Below are positions 27,374-36,469 of a stretch of DNA of 64,000 nucleotides, piece by piece. The DNA is from Anaerolineae bacterium UTCFX2. GTDB lineage: Bacteria; Chloroflexota; Anaerolineae; Anaerolineales; UBA4823. Under the pieces are notes generated by a model. It saw only the letters and a list, made by a program, of their open reading frames with translations, was not told the origin of the DNA and made no database searches. A program made the translations under genes and the position numbers. The stretch covers positions 1 to 64,000 of the forward strand of contig MWTA01000027.1 in assembly GCA_002050125.1 (NCBI GenBank), read 5' to 3'. The first letter of the stretch is position 1; every line of letters begins with the position of its first letter.

Positions 27374-30010
27374 ATGCAGATCATTTTGACCCACGAACAG
27401 ACGGATTTCGATGCGCTGGCATCCCTGCTTGGGGCATACCTGTTGTATGAGCATGCCCTCCCGGTCTTGCCGCGCCGGATGAACCGCAACGTGCGCGCTT
27501 TTCTGGCTCTTTATGGCGCCGAACTGCCGTTTGTTGACCCGCGCGATCTTCCCAATCAGGAGATTGAGAAGCTGATCTTAGTCGATACGCAGTCCCCGGT
27601 AACCCTGAAAGGCATGACGGCAGCAACTCAGATTGAAGTCATCGATCATCACCCGGTGCGCGACAGCCTGCCGGAAAGCTGGGTTGTCACCACCCAGGAC
27701 GTTGGCGCGACCACGACGATCCTGATCGATGCGTTGCTCGAGCGTAATGGTACACTGAACCCGATCTATGCAACCTTGATGCTTCTGGGGATTTACGAAG
27801 ATACCGGTTCGCTGACGTATTCACGCACCACGCCGCGCGACTTGCGCGCCGCCGCGCTGCTGATCGAGCAAGGGGCGAGCCTGACAATCGTCAGCGATTT
27901 CATCAACCAGCCGCTCTCACAAGCGCAGCAGGCGCTTTACGACCGCCTGCGATCCTCAGCCGAGCATTATCACATTCACGGTTTTACGGTCATTGTGGCA
28001 ACCGGTCATGCTCAGGATATGGAAGAAGAGTTGTCTTCGGTTGCCCACAAATTGCGCGATTTGCTCGACCCCGATGCCATATTCGTGCTGGTCACGACGC
28101 GCGGCGGTGTGCAGATCATCGCGCGTTCGACAACGGACAACATCGATGTGGCGGCGCTGATCAGCACCTTTGGCGGAGGCGGACACGAGCGCGCCGCGGC
28201 AGGGTTGATTCGCGGGCAGGAACTGTCTGAAGTGCGTGACGAACTCGTGCGCCGTTTGCCGGAATTTGTTCAGCCGGCGATCACAGTAGCCCAAATCATG
28301 TCGAGCGGGCCGCAGGTGCTTGGGACCCACACCACCGTTCAAGAAGCCGCGCAGCGCATGCGCCGTTATGGCTATGAAGGTTATCCCGTGGTGGAAGAAG
28401 GCAAAGTGGTTGGGCTGCTCACCCGCCGGGCAGTCGACCGGGCGATTGCACATCGCTTGGATTATTCGGTGGGTCAGTTGATGGAGAAAGGGAATTATTC
28501 CGTCCAACCTGACGATTCAATCGACCAGCTGCAACGGCTTGTCACCGAAACCGGCTGGGGTCAGATCCCCGTGGTTGACGCCGAAAGCGGAGAAGTGATC
28601 GGAATCGTCACCCGCACGGACTTGTTGAAAAACCTTGCGCCGGGACCCAAGCCCTCGGGTGTATTGAACCTGGCAAACCGGTTGGAATCGGTGTTACCCC
28701 ATGAGCGGCTGGCTTTGTTGAAGAAAATTGCCGGGGTTGCACACGAACACCATGCGGCGCTATACATCGTTGGTGGATTCCTGCGTGATCTGCTGCTCGA
28801 GCGCCCCAGTCTGGATTTTGACCTGGTTGTAGAAGGCGATGCCATTCAACTGGCGCGCTCCCTGGCAAAGCGCTATGGCGGGCGGGTCACCGGGCATGCC
28901 CGTTTTGGAACCGCGAAATGGCACCTTGGCGAGCCAGGCGAACGGAAACCGTCTGCGGTAATCAGCGTTGAAGGATTGCCGTTCGTGGATTTGGTCTCTG
29001 CCCGGACGGAGTTTTACACCCACCCTACGGCTCTGCCCACGGTTGAGCGCGGCAGCATCAAGCTGGATCTGCACCGCCGAGATTTCACGATTAACACCCT
29101 GGCAATGCGTCTGGACGGGCGTCATTACGGCGACCTGCACGATTATTGGGGCGGTTTGAATGACCTGCGGACCGGGCTGGTGCGCGTGCTGCATTCGCTT
29201 TCATTTGTGGACGATCCAACCCGCATACTGAGGGCGGTGCGGTTCGAGCAGCGCTTTGCCTTTCGGATCGAAGAAAGGACTATGGAGCTGCTGCTGGAAG
29301 CCCGACCGTTGATTGAGCGGCTCTCCGGCGACCGGGTTCGCCATGAACTGAATTACATTCTTGAATCCTCGTTTGCGCCCCAAATTCTCAGCCGGTTGGC
29401 GAGCCTGGGATTGGTTCAAGCGATCCATCCGGCATTGAACTGGGAGGATTGGCACTACAACCAAATCGAAGCCTTGCAGAATATCGATCCGGGCGCAGAA
29501 TGGGACCTGCCATATAGCGGCAAGCCGCTGCGGCGCGATCTGAGCTACGTTCTTTGGATGATCCAGCTCAGCCCGCAGGAAGTGGAAGGGGTGATCCGCC
29601 GTTTGAAGCTTCCAACCCCGCTCATGGAATCCGTTCATTCCGCCTGCCAGTTGTGGCAGGAACGCGCTGCGCTTAAAAACTCCCCCCCCAGCCAGGTCGT
29701 GCGAAAGCTAGAGAGCAAGCCGATGCTTGCCTGTTACGCCCTTTATTTAGCCGCCTGGGACCCCGAACTGCGCAAGGCGCTGCTTGCTTACGTACAGAAT
29801 TGGCGCAAAATCGAACCGGCGATTGACGGTCATTACCTCAAAGCCATCGGCATACCGCCAGGACCGGTCTATCGAGTTTTGCTCGGCAAATTGCGCGAGG
29901 CTTGGCTGGATGGAAAAATCAAAAACGCCGAAGAGGAAAAAGTCTGTCTCGCAGCCCTGCTCGAAGGGCATTCAACCGCCAGCGAGACGCCGAAACCCCG
30001 CCTGGAGTGA
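27374..30010 (+). CDS. DHH phosphoesterase - CBS pair - CCA-adding enzyme fusion
   Basis: 878 aa in three modules. First, a DHH/DHHA1 phosphoesterase (about 1-310): THEQTDFDALASL, IDHHPV, and FGGGGHERAAAG. Second, a CBS pair (about 315-430). Third, a class II poly(A) polymerase/tRNA nucleotidyltransferase (about 450-870) with GGFLRDLLLE and DFDLVVEGDA, the nucleotidyl-transfer carboxylates, and RRDFTINTLAMRL. The last module should add or repair tRNA 3' CCA; tRNA-Gln in this window does not encode CCA. The DHH module may degrade nano-RNA or pAp. Such three-part fusions are known from several thermophiles and Deltaproteobacteria. The ATG at 27374 starts MQIILTHEQ, the usual beginning of this family. 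Confidence 0.92.
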   Translation: MQIILTHEQTDFDALASLLGAYLLYEHALPVLPRRMNRNVRAFLALYGAELPFVDPRDLPNQEIEKLILVDTQSPVTLKGMTAATQIEVIDHHPVRDSLPESWVVTTQDVGATTTILIDALLERNGTLNPIYATLMLLGIYEDTGSLTYSRTTPRDLRAAALLIEQGASLTIVSDFINQPLSQAQQALYDRLRSSAEHYHIHGFTVIVATGHAQDMEEELSSVAHKLRDLLDPDAIFVLVTTRGGVQIIARSTTDNIDVAALISTFGGGGHERAAAGLIRGQELSEVRDELVRRLPEFVQPAITVAQIMSSGPQVLGTHTTVQEAAQRMRRYGYEGYPVVEEGKVVGLLTRRAVDRAIAHRLDYSVGQLMEKGNYSVQPDDSIDQLQRLVTETGWGQIPVVDAESGEVIGIVTRTDLLKNLAPGPKPSGVLNLANRLESVLPHERLALLKKIAGVAHEHHAALYIVGGFLRDLLLERPSLDFDLVVEGDAIQLARSLAKRYGGRVTGHARFGTAKWHLGEPGERKPSAVISVEGLPFVDLVSARTEFYTHPTALPTVERGSIKLDLHRRDFTINTLAMRLDGRHYGDLHDYWGGLNDLRTGLVRVLHSLSFVDDPTRILRAVRFEQRFAFRIEERTMELLLEARPLIERLSGDRVRHELNYILESSFAPQILSRLASLGLVQAIHPALNWEDWHYNQIEALQNIDPGAEWDLPYSGKPLRRDLSYVLWMIQLSPQEVEGVIRRLKLPTPLMESVHSACQLWQERAALKNSPPSQVVRKLESKPMLACYALYLAAWDPELRKALLAYVQNWRKIEPAIDGHYLKAIGIPPGPVYRVLLGKLREAWLDGKIKNAEEEKVCLAALLEGHSTASETPKPRLE

Positions 30011-30537
30011 ATGGCTTGGATACGCCGGAATGGGTTTCGCAAATTCAAATTCGCAACGCGGAAGAACGTGACCTTCCAGCGCTCGAATGGGAGGGTGAGT
30101 TCATCCATTATCGGAGGCTTTACAGTCAGATTTTTCAAACCACGCGCGAAGGACGGGCGCTGATTTGGATCGCCGAATGGGGTGAGGTTGGCTTGATCGG
30201 GCAGGTCTTTGTCCAGCTTGCCAGCGAGCGCTTTGATCTTGCAGATGGAAATAAACTGGCATATATTTACGGTTTCAGAGTTAAATCCGCATATCGAAAC
30301 GTTGGAGTTGGCTCAAAGATATTGGGTTTTATCGAGGACGATTTATTCCGGCGGCTTTATGAACGGGCAACGTTGAATGTTGCCCAGACAAACAGATTAG
30401 CGCTGCAGTTCTACCTTCGGCATGGATATAAAATCATTGGAACTGAACCGGGGCAGTGGGCATACATCGATCATCTGGGGGTGCGCCGCGAGGTCAATGA
30501 ACCTGCCTGGCGCATGGAGAAATTGCTGCTGGGGTAG
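30007..30537 (+). CDS. GNAT-family N-acetyltransferase
   Basis: 176 aa with the GNAT core: IQIRNAEERDLPALEWE at the N-terminus, the acetyl-CoA loop VKSAYRNVGVGSKILGFIE (R/Q-x-x-G-x-G/A type), then NVAQTNRLALQFYLRHGYKIIG, the typical last strand-helix. The GTG start overlaps the previous stop (GTGA), so it is coupled to the CCA-fusion gene. The acceptor substrate is unknown; RimI-like protein acetylation or small-molecule acetylation are both possible. Confidence 0.88.
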   Translation: MNGLDTPEWVSQIQIRNAEERDLPALEWEGEFIHYRRLYSQIFQTTREGRALIWIAEWGEVGLIGQVFVQLASERFDLADGNKLAYIYGFRVKSAYRNVGVGSKILGFIEDDLFRRLYERATLNVAQTNRLALQFYLRHGYKIIGTEPGQWAYIDHLGVRREVNEPAWRMEKLLLG

Positions 30538-30651
30538 TACGTTAATACAAGGTTAGACTGAATTCCAGACCAGCAATCCGCTTGCATTGCGAATATATTT
30601 ATGCTAAAATTCAACTGGTTCTCGGAAGTGGCTACGATACCGGCATTGATG

Positions 30652-30674
30652 AAAAGTGGGCGATCCCCACTTTT
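30652..30674 (+). promoter_or_regulatory. Conserved-type hairpin in the nusA leader
   Basis: AAAAGTGGG and CCCACTTTT form a perfect 9-bp stem with loop CGATC, 46 nt before the nusA ATG. Its form resembles the hairpin found upstream of rimP-nusA in many bacteria (rimP-leader type, from memory), although no rimP lies here. TGCATGTA occurs twice just after it. Whether it is an attenuator or a processing site is open. Confidence 0.5.
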
Positions 30675-30720
30675 CTGCATGTAGCACAAGTTGCATGTAC
30701 CAGGTGGAGATGTTTGAAAA

Positions 30721-32697
30721 ATGAAGAACGAGTTCGCTTTAGCTTTTAATGAAGTGCTTGAAGAAAAAGGCTTGCCAAAAGAAATTGTGGTCGAGGCGCT
30801 TCAAGCGGCATTGGCATCTGCTTACCGCAGGCATGTCAACGCTTCGAATGCCCAACGCGTCGACGCAGTCATCGACCCGGAAACCGGTCGGATGACGATC
30901 TTCGCGGAGAAAGAGATCGTTGAAGACGTTGAAGATGAGCGGACGGAGGTTTCGCTTACGGATGCCCGCCAGGTCGACGAGAATGCCGTCCTGGGCGATA
31001 TGCTGGTGGTTGAGACCACGCCCAATAACTTTGGCAGAGTGGCAGCCCAAACCGCCCGGCAGGTTATTCAGCAGCGCATTCGGGAAGCGGAGCGCGAGGC
31101 GCAATTCAATTATTTTAGTAAACAAATCGGTGAAATCGTAAGCGGAGTCGTTCAGGCGGTGAATTCCCAGGCGGTGACCCTGGGACTGGAGATGAAGGCA
31201 GAAGGTCAGATGCCCCGCGCCCAGCAAATCCTGGGCGAGCGATTTCGGGTGCACGACCGCGTGCGGGCTTTGCTGTTAGAGGTGGTGGTCACGCCGCGCG
31301 GCCCGCAAATCATTCTTTCACGGGCTCACCGGAATTTTTTGCGGCGGTTGTTAGAGAACGAAGTTCCGGAAATCTATCACGGGTTGGTTGAAATTCGCTC
31401 GATTGCCCGCGAGCCAGGGCAGCGCTCTAAGGTGGCTGTGGCAGCGCTGCAATCGGGAGTTGATCCGGTGGGCGCCTGTGTGGGCATCCGCGGGGTGCGC
31501 ATCCAGGCGATCGTGCGCGAGCTCAACGACGAAAAGATCGATGTCATTGAGTGGAGTTCAGATCCAGCAGTCTACATCGCCAAAGCATTGAGCCCGGCGC
31601 GGGTCTCAGGCGTCTATCTAAACGAACACGCTAAGGGAGTAAAGACGGCAACTGTTGTAGTTCCTGAGGATCAGCTCAGCCTGGCAATCGGGCGGGATGG
31701 GCAGAATGCGCGTTTAGGCGCAAAGCTGACTGCCTGGAAGATCGATATCAAAAGCCTGCCAGAAGCGGCTTCGGATGCGCTTAACAAGCTGCAAAACGAC
31801 CCCGACTACGCCAGCATTGCCGTCAGCGAAGAGAGCGGCGCTCCGCAGGTGGAAGCTATCCTGGCTAAGAAGTCTGAGGGTCGCCCGGTGACGCCTGAAG
31901 AATACCATCTCCTTATCCAGTTTGTAGACCGGGTGGAGCGTGGATTAATTCGCCAGCGCGAAAGCGAATTGCAAGCGGAAAAAGAGGAAGAACTCAAGGC
32001 GCGGGCAAACATCCAAGACGAAGCTTTCAAGATTGCGCTGGAAGATTTCGATATTTCCGACCGCGTCTATGCGGTGATTAGTGAGACCGGTTTGCAGACC
32101 GTTGGTGATCTGATGCTCCAAATGGCGCTCGATGAGGATTCGATCTGGAAACTGAGCGGCATGGGTCCCAAAGCCATGCAGGAATTGAAAGCGGCGCTTG
32201 AGAAGGTTCAGGAAGAGTTACGCAGTGCAGAAGAAGCTGCGGCTGCGGAGGAAGCTGAACCCTCCGCCGAAACGGCGCCGACTGAGGAAGCGGAAATTGC
32301 GCCTCTCGAAATCGAGCAGGCGCCTGTTGCAGGTGATTTAGTCGAAGCAGAAGCCGCGCAGCCTGTCGAGCTTGAATTGCCAGAGCCGCTGGAAGCCGCG
32401 GTCCCCGAAATGGAAGCAGAATTAGTTGCGGAAGTCGAACCTGCCAGCGGGGAACAAGAGCCCGAGGAGGAACCGAGCTCGCTGGACGATATCTTTGCTC
32501 TACGACCGGAGATTCTGGAATATTCTCTTGCGGATGAAGATACTGAACAGGAAGAAGAAGGCGCTGCGGACACCAAAAAGAAGAAGGGCAAGAAAAAGAA
32601 AAAATTCGTGGAAGTCGAGTACGATCCCGATCAAGATGTGCTTCTAATGAAGAAGAAGCACAAGCGCGGCGAACCGGGTTGGGAAGAAGGGTGGTAG
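30721..32697 (+). CDS. nusA: Transcription factor NusA with long charged C-terminal tail
   Basis: RNA polymerase-associated elongation/termination factor, 658 aa. It has an N-terminal RNAP-binding domain (1-about 125), S1 (about 135-200), KH1 and KH2 (about 205-350, with [11 protein letters not shown] and [15 protein letters not shown]). A helix-hairpin-helix-like domain follows (about 435-490; [19 protein letters not shown]). The last about 160 residues are unusual: a Glu/Ala/Pro-rich acidic stretch, then [10 protein letters not shown], and a basic/acidic end. Typical NusA without this tail has 350-500 residues. First gene of a ten-gene translation/RNA operon. Confidence 0.95.
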   Translation: MKNEFALAFNEVLEEKGLPKEIVVEALQAALASAYRRHVNASNAQRVDAVIDPETGRMTIFAEKEIVEDVEDERTEVSLTDARQVDENAVLGDMLVVETTPNNFGRVAAQTARQVIQQRIREAEREAQFNYFSKQIGEIVSGVVQAVNSQAVTLGLEMKAEGQMPRAQQILGERFRVHDRVRALLLEVVVTPRGPQIILSRAHRNFLRRLLENEVPEIYHGLVEIRSIAREPGQRSKVAVAALQSGVDPVGACVGIRGVRIQAIVRELNDEKIDVIEWSSDPAVYIAKALSPARVSGVYLNEHAKGVKTATVVVPEDQLSLAIGRDGQNARLGAKLTAWKIDIKSLPEAASDALNKLQNDPDYASIAVSEESGAPQVEAILAKKSEGRPVTPEEYHLLIQFVDRVERGLIRQRESELQAEKEEELKARANIQDEAFKIALEDFDISDRVYAVISETGLQTVGDLMLQMALDEDSIWKLSGMGPKAMQELKAALEKVQEELRSAEEAAAAEEAEPSAETAPTEEAEIAPLEIEQAPVAGDLVEAEAAQPVELELPEPLEAAVPEMEAELVAEVEPASGEQEPEEEPSSLDDIFALRPEILEYSLADEDTEQEEEGAADTKKKKGKKKKKFVEVEYDPDQDVLLMKKKHKRGEPGWEEGW

Positions 32698-32725
32698 TTT
32701 CTGAATTATCCGGTTTGGTGAGCGT

Positions 32726-33049
32726 GTGGCAAAGAAGAAACCTGGACCAAGGCGCAAACATATCCCATTGCGCACCTGTGTTGGCTGCCGTAAGGTGCTC
32801 GCCAAGCGTTCGCTCACGCGGGTGGTTCGGACGGCTGAGGGTCTAAAGATCGATCCGAGTGGTAAGATGGCTGGCAGGGGCGCTTACTTGCACAACCTGC
32901 GCTCTTGTTGGACAAGCGGCATAAAAGGTGGTTTAGCTCATGCGTTGAAAATGGAGCTGACCGAAAAAGATTTAGACATCTTGAAGAGTTATATGGAGAC
33001 ACTACCCGAAATTGATCCATATGCTGAGGACCAGGTCAATAATGGGTAA
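32726..33049 (+). CDS. rnpM: RnpM/YlxR family RNA-binding protein
   Basis: 107 aa, DUF448 family. The family sequence IPLRTCVGCRKVLAKRSLTRVVR is followed by KMAGRGAYLHNLRSCW, matching YlxR, recently described as an RNase P modulator (RnpM). GTG start giving MAKKKPGPRRKH, a strongly basic N-terminus. It sits between nusA and infB, its normal place. A 48-codon ORF overlaps its stop codon. Confidence 0.93.
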   Translation: MAKKKPGPRRKHIPLRTCVGCRKVLAKRSLTRVVRTAEGLKIDPSGKMAGRGAYLHNLRSCWTSGIKGGLAHALKMELTEKDLDILKSYMETLPEIDPYAEDQVNNG

Positions 33050-33188
33050 AAACAGCGAGGCAGGAAACCTGTCTTATCAGGAAACCCGCCAGATGTTGTT
33101 GAAAAATGAAAATTTATCTAAAGGCTTGCTGACAGACTATTCCTGTCTGTCAGCAACCGAGTTACTCCGGACCAAGATGAACGTGTAG
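33042..33188 (+). CDS. Possible small ORF (48 aa) between rnpM and infB
   Basis: An ATG inside the last codons of rnpM (overlap 8 bp) opens a frame of 48 codons ending at TAG 33188. The upstream GGACCAGGT could act as a weak ribosome-binding site. The peptide begins MGKNSEAGNLSYQETRQ and has no recognisable domain; it is not similar to the L7Ae-type protein RplGA that often occupies this spot. A perfect 12-bp inverted repeat lies inside the frame, so the segment may instead be a structured spacer. Coding is plausible because of the overlap, but unproven. Confidence 0.4.
   Translation: MGKNSEAGNLSYQETRQMLLKNENLSKGLLTDYSCLSATELLRTKMNV
33126..33156 (+). repeat. Perfect 12-bp inverted repeat in the rnpM-infB spacer
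   Basis: TTGCTGACAGAC (33126-33137) and GTCTGTCAGCAA (33145-33156) with a 7-nt loop. There is no T-run afterwards and the operon continues, so it is probably an mRNA processing or stability hairpin rather than a terminator. It lies 100 nt before infB. Confidence 0.8.
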
Positions 33189-33256
33189 CAACCTGCGCGC
33201 TGCTCAGATCGCTCATCAAGGCACGGAATTGTAAGTTATGAAATAGGAGGTGCCAT

Positions 33257-35062
33257 ATGAGTGATATTGAGCGTCACCCGAAAACGATCGAATTACCCCC
33301 AACAATCACCGTTAGAGAACTGGCAAATTCGATTCAATCAAGCCCCATCGAGGTCATCAAGAGTTTGATGTCGAATGGGGTTATGGCGAACATCAACCAA
33401 CAAATCGATTTTGACACTGCCGCAATAATCGCCGCAGAGATGGGTTACGAAGCCACGCTGGAAACGCTGGAAGATGAGGAAGAAGAACGGGGCGAAATCC
33501 CATTATGGCGGCGGATGATCGCCGGCGAGGATCAAGCCGCTCTGACCCAGCGCCCGCCAGTCGTCACCATCCTGGGGCACGTGGATCACGGCAAAACGAC
33601 TTTATTGGATGCCATACGCCACACCGATGTGGCTGCCGGCGAGGCAGGCGGAATTACCCAACATATCGGCGCATATCAGGTGGAGTTTAACGGCAGGACA
33701 ATCACATTTCTGGACACGCCGGGTCACTCTGCGTTTACGGCAATGCGCGCGCGCGGCGCACAGGGTGCTGACATTGTGATCCTGGTCGTCGCCGCGGATG
33801 ACGGGGTAATGCCGCAAACCCGGGAAGCAATCGCACACGCCAAAGCCGCGCGCGTCCCGATCATTGTGGCGTTGAATAAAACCGACCGACCCAATGCGGA
33901 TCAAGAACGAGTTAAGCAGCAATTGGCGGAAAACGGTCTGGTCCCCGATGATTGGGATGGCGATACGATCGTTGTGCCAATTTCTGCCAAGAAGCAGCAA
34001 GGCATCGAAGATTTACTGGAAGCAATCCTACTGGTGGCAGAGAATATGGATATTCAAGCCAATCCAAAAGGAAAAGTGATCGGCACCGTGATCGAAGCCG
34101 AACTGGACAAATCGAAAGGCGTCCTGGCTTCGCTTTTGGTTCAAAACGGAACCCTGAAAGTGGGCGACGAGGTAGTCGCCGGTATAGCTTTCGGTCGTTT
34201 GCGGGCGATGTTCGATCATTATGGGCGCAAGATTAGCAAAGCCGGGCCCTCAACGCCTGTCTCCGTGATGGGTCTCAGCGAGGTGCCTCCGGCAGGTGAA
34301 TTGTTTTATGTCGTTGATTCGGAGCGAGAAGCGCGCGACATCGTCAACGAACGGCACCAGGCAATGGACAAAGCCAGCGCTTCACCCAAGAGCGCCGTCA
34401 CTTTGGAACAGCTCTTCGACCGTTTTCAGGCTGGCGAAGTTCGCGAACTGCGCATGATCATCAAGGCAGATGTTCAGGGTTCGCTTGAACCGATTGTTTC
34501 CAGCTTAAATGACTTGAGCAGCGGCGATATCAATATCAACATCCTGCACGCCGAAACCGGAAACATCACCGAGAGCGATGTGATGCTGGCTGCCGCCTCA
34601 AAAGCGGTGGTGATCGGTTTCAACGTTTCGGCGGATGCAGCCGCGCGCCGGCTGGCGGAAGCGGAAGGGATTTCGATCCGTAACTACGAAATTATCTACC
34701 GGCTCACCGAGGATGTCGAAAAAGCGCTGAAGGGCATGCTTCCTCCTGAAGAGAAGGAAAATACGCTTGGTCACGCCGAGGTCAGAGCGGTGTTTCGCAT
34801 TTCGAAGCTGGGTAATATCGCGGGCTGCAAAGTCGTCGATGGAGAAATCCGCCGTAATGCCCGCATCCGCGTTTTCCGTCAGGGCAAGGTTATTCATGAG
34901 GGACCAATCTCATCTTTGAAGCATTTGCAGGAGGACGTGCGCGAAGTCCGGACGGGCTTTGAATGCGGCATCGGAATTAAAAACTTTGATGGGATCGAAG
35001 TTGGCGATAAACTGGAATGCTATACTATCGAAAAAGCGGCGGTAGAAGAGTCGGTGTTCTAG
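33257..35062 (+). CDS. infB: Translation initiation factor IF-2 (short form)
   Basis: GTPase placing initiator tRNA on the ribosome; 601 aa, much shorter than E. coli IF2 (890) because the long N-terminal region is missing. An IF2-N-like domain (about 10-75) is followed by the G domain: GHVDHGKTT (about 106-114), [12 protein letters not shown] and SAKK. Domains II, III and the C-terminal fMet-tRNA-binding domain complete it. GGAGGT stands 5 nt before the ATG. rbfA follows after 20 bp. Confidence 0.97.
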   Translation: MSDIERHPKTIELPPTITVRELANSIQSSPIEVIKSLMSNGVMANINQQIDFDTAAIIAAEMGYEATLETLEDEEEERGEIPLWRRMIAGEDQAALTQRPPVVTILGHVDHGKTTLLDAIRHTDVAAGEAGGITQHIGAYQVEFNGRTITFLDTPGHSAFTAMRARGAQGADIVILVVAADDGVMPQTREAIAHAKAARVPIIVALNKTDRPNADQERVKQQLAENGLVPDDWDGDTIVVPISAKKQQGIEDLLEAILLVAENMDIQANPKGKVIGTVIEAELDKSKGVLASLLVQNGTLKVGDEVVAGIAFGRLRAMFDHYGRKISKAGPSTPVSVMGLSEVPPAGELFYVVDSEREARDIVNERHQAMDKASASPKSAVTLEQLFDRFQAGEVRELRMIIKADVQGSLEPIVSSLNDLSSGDININILHAETGNITESDVMLAAASKAVVIGFNVSADAAARRLAEAEGISIRNYEIIYRLTEDVEKALKGMLPPEEKENTLGHAEVRAVFRISKLGNIAGCKVVDGEIRRNARIRVFRQGKVIHEGPISSLKHLQEDVREVRTGFECGIGIKNFDGIEVGDKLECYTIEKAAVEESVF

Positions 35063-35082
35063 GCTGCGAAACGAGGTGCATT

Positions 35083-35511
35083 GTGGTTTCAAAACTGCGT
35101 TTGGAGCGGATTGCTGAGCGTATACGCGAAGACCTGGCTGAGATACTACATCAGGAGGCTTTAGACCCGCGGCTGGATGGTTTGCTGATTACCGGTGTAA
35201 AAGTTGATCGAGAATTGGCATATGCCGACATCCATGTGTCAATTCTGGAAGGTGAAGAGCGATCGAAAGAGGTCCTGGACGGCTTGAAGCACGCTTCAGG
35301 ATATTTGCGCTCAAGCCTGGCGCAGCGGATCGAACTGCACACTTTTCCGCGGCTGCGCTTTTATTGGGATTCGACGGCGGAAAAAGCCGCGCGCATCGAA
35401 GAGATTATCGCTTCACTGCACTCGGAAGAAAGCCAGACCGACATCCCGGCTGGAACCACACCGGACACCCCGGAGGATAAGGATACCTCTAGAATCGAAA
35501 ATGCAGAGTAA
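35083..35511 (+). CDS. rbfA: Ribosome-binding factor A
   Basis: Assists 30S maturation by binding near the 5' helix of 16S rRNA; 142 aa with an acidic C-terminal tail of about 25 residues. The KH-like core shows RLERIAERIREDLAEIL, DPRL and VKVDRELAYADIHVSIL. The GTG at 35083 is chosen because it gives VSKLRLERI and GAGGTG precedes it; further upstream the frame only overlaps infB. The next gene starts 11 bp before this stop. Confidence 0.94.
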   Translation: MVSKLRLERIAERIREDLAEILHQEALDPRLDGLLITGVKVDRELAYADIHVSILEGEERSKEVLDGLKHASGYLRSSLAQRIELHTFPRLRFYWDSTAEKAARIEEIIASLHSEESQTDIPAGTTPDTPEDKDTSRIENAE

Positions 35512-36469
35512 ATATCCCAATCGGAAAGCTGTTGAGAAGATCCAACAGTCAAATCGAATATTGCTGGTTACGCACATCAAACCGGATGGGGATGCCGTTG
35601 GCTCTTTGCTCGGGTTGGGTCTGGCGCTTCAAGAGAGCGGGCGTCAGGTCCAAATGGTAATTGAGGACGGTATCCCTCTCAGCTTGCGGCGCCTGACGGG
35701 GAGCGATCAGATTCGAAAGAAAGCCGAAGGCGAGTTTGATCTTGTGATTGTCGTGGATTGTTCGGACTTGGGTCGCGTTGGCAAAGCTTTGGATGGCAAG
35801 CCTGCTCCGGATATCAATATCGATCATCACATCACAAATGAAGAGTTTGCCGAGTTAAACCTGGTGGACGCGCATGCGGTTGCCACTGCAGAGATCATTT
35901 ACGCTCTGTTGAACGATTTAGAATTGAGCCTAACCCCGCCCGTTGCTGCGGCGCTGCTGACTGGCTTGATTACCGATACGCTGGGCTTCAGGACCTCGAA
36001 CGTACGCCCCGAGACCTTTTATCTGGTAGCGCGGCTGATGGAAACAAGCGTGGACTTACCAGAACTTTACCGGCGCGCGCTGGTGAGCCGGTCTTTCGAA
36101 GCGGTAAAATTCTGGAGTTTTGGGCTGGCGAAACTCGAACAAGCGGATCGCCTGGTCTGGACCAGCCTGACAATGAACGACCGGCGGGCAGCCAACTATC
36201 CGGGCCGCGATGATGCGGATTTAATTAATGTGCTATCATCCATTGATGAGATGGATGTTTCGATGATCTTTGTCGAACAGCCAAATGGAAATATTAAAGT
36301 GAGCTGGCGAGCCCAACCGGGTTTTGATGTAGCGGTGGTGGCGAAAGAATTTGGCGGCGGTGGTCATGCCGCGGCTGCTGGAGCGGAAATCCCGGGCGCG
36401 ATGCAGGAAGTGCAAGACAAAGCGCTCGAACGGACTCGACTGGCTTTAACGGGAGGACGTCATGTTTAA
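35501..36469 (+). CDS. nrnA: NrnA-like DHH phosphoesterase (oligoribonuclease / pAp phosphatase)
   Basis: 322 aa. DHH motifs: VTHIKPDGDAVGSLLG (about 23-38), VVDCSD (about 85-90), NIDHHITN (106-113) and DTLGFRTSN. The DHHA1 domain carries the closing GGGGHAAAAG. Degrades nano-RNAs to mononucleotides and can hydrolyse pAp in characterised relatives. Overlaps rbfA by 11 bp and truB by 8 bp, the same rbfA-nrnA-truB order seen in Firmicutes. Confidence 0.93.
   Translation: MQSKYPNRKAVEKIQQSNRILLVTHIKPDGDAVGSLLGLGLALQESGRQVQMVIEDGIPLSLRRLTGSDQIRKKAEGEFDLVIVVDCSDLGRVGKALDGKPAPDINIDHHITNEEFAELNLVDAHAVATAEIIYALLNDLELSLTPPVAAALLTGLITDTLGFRTSNVRPETFYLVARLMETSVDLPELYRRALVSRSFEAVKFWSFGLAKLEQADRLVWTSLTMNDRRAANYPGRDDADLINVLSSIDEMDVSMIFVEQPNGNIKVSWRAQPGFDVAVVAKEFGGGGHAAAAGAEIPGAMQEVQDKALERTRLALTGGRHV

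Noticed and set aside
32560-32660. Lys-rich run in nusA as a sign of frameshift or sequencing error
   Set aside because: The frame stays open, ends naturally and the next gene follows at normal spacing; read as a real tail.
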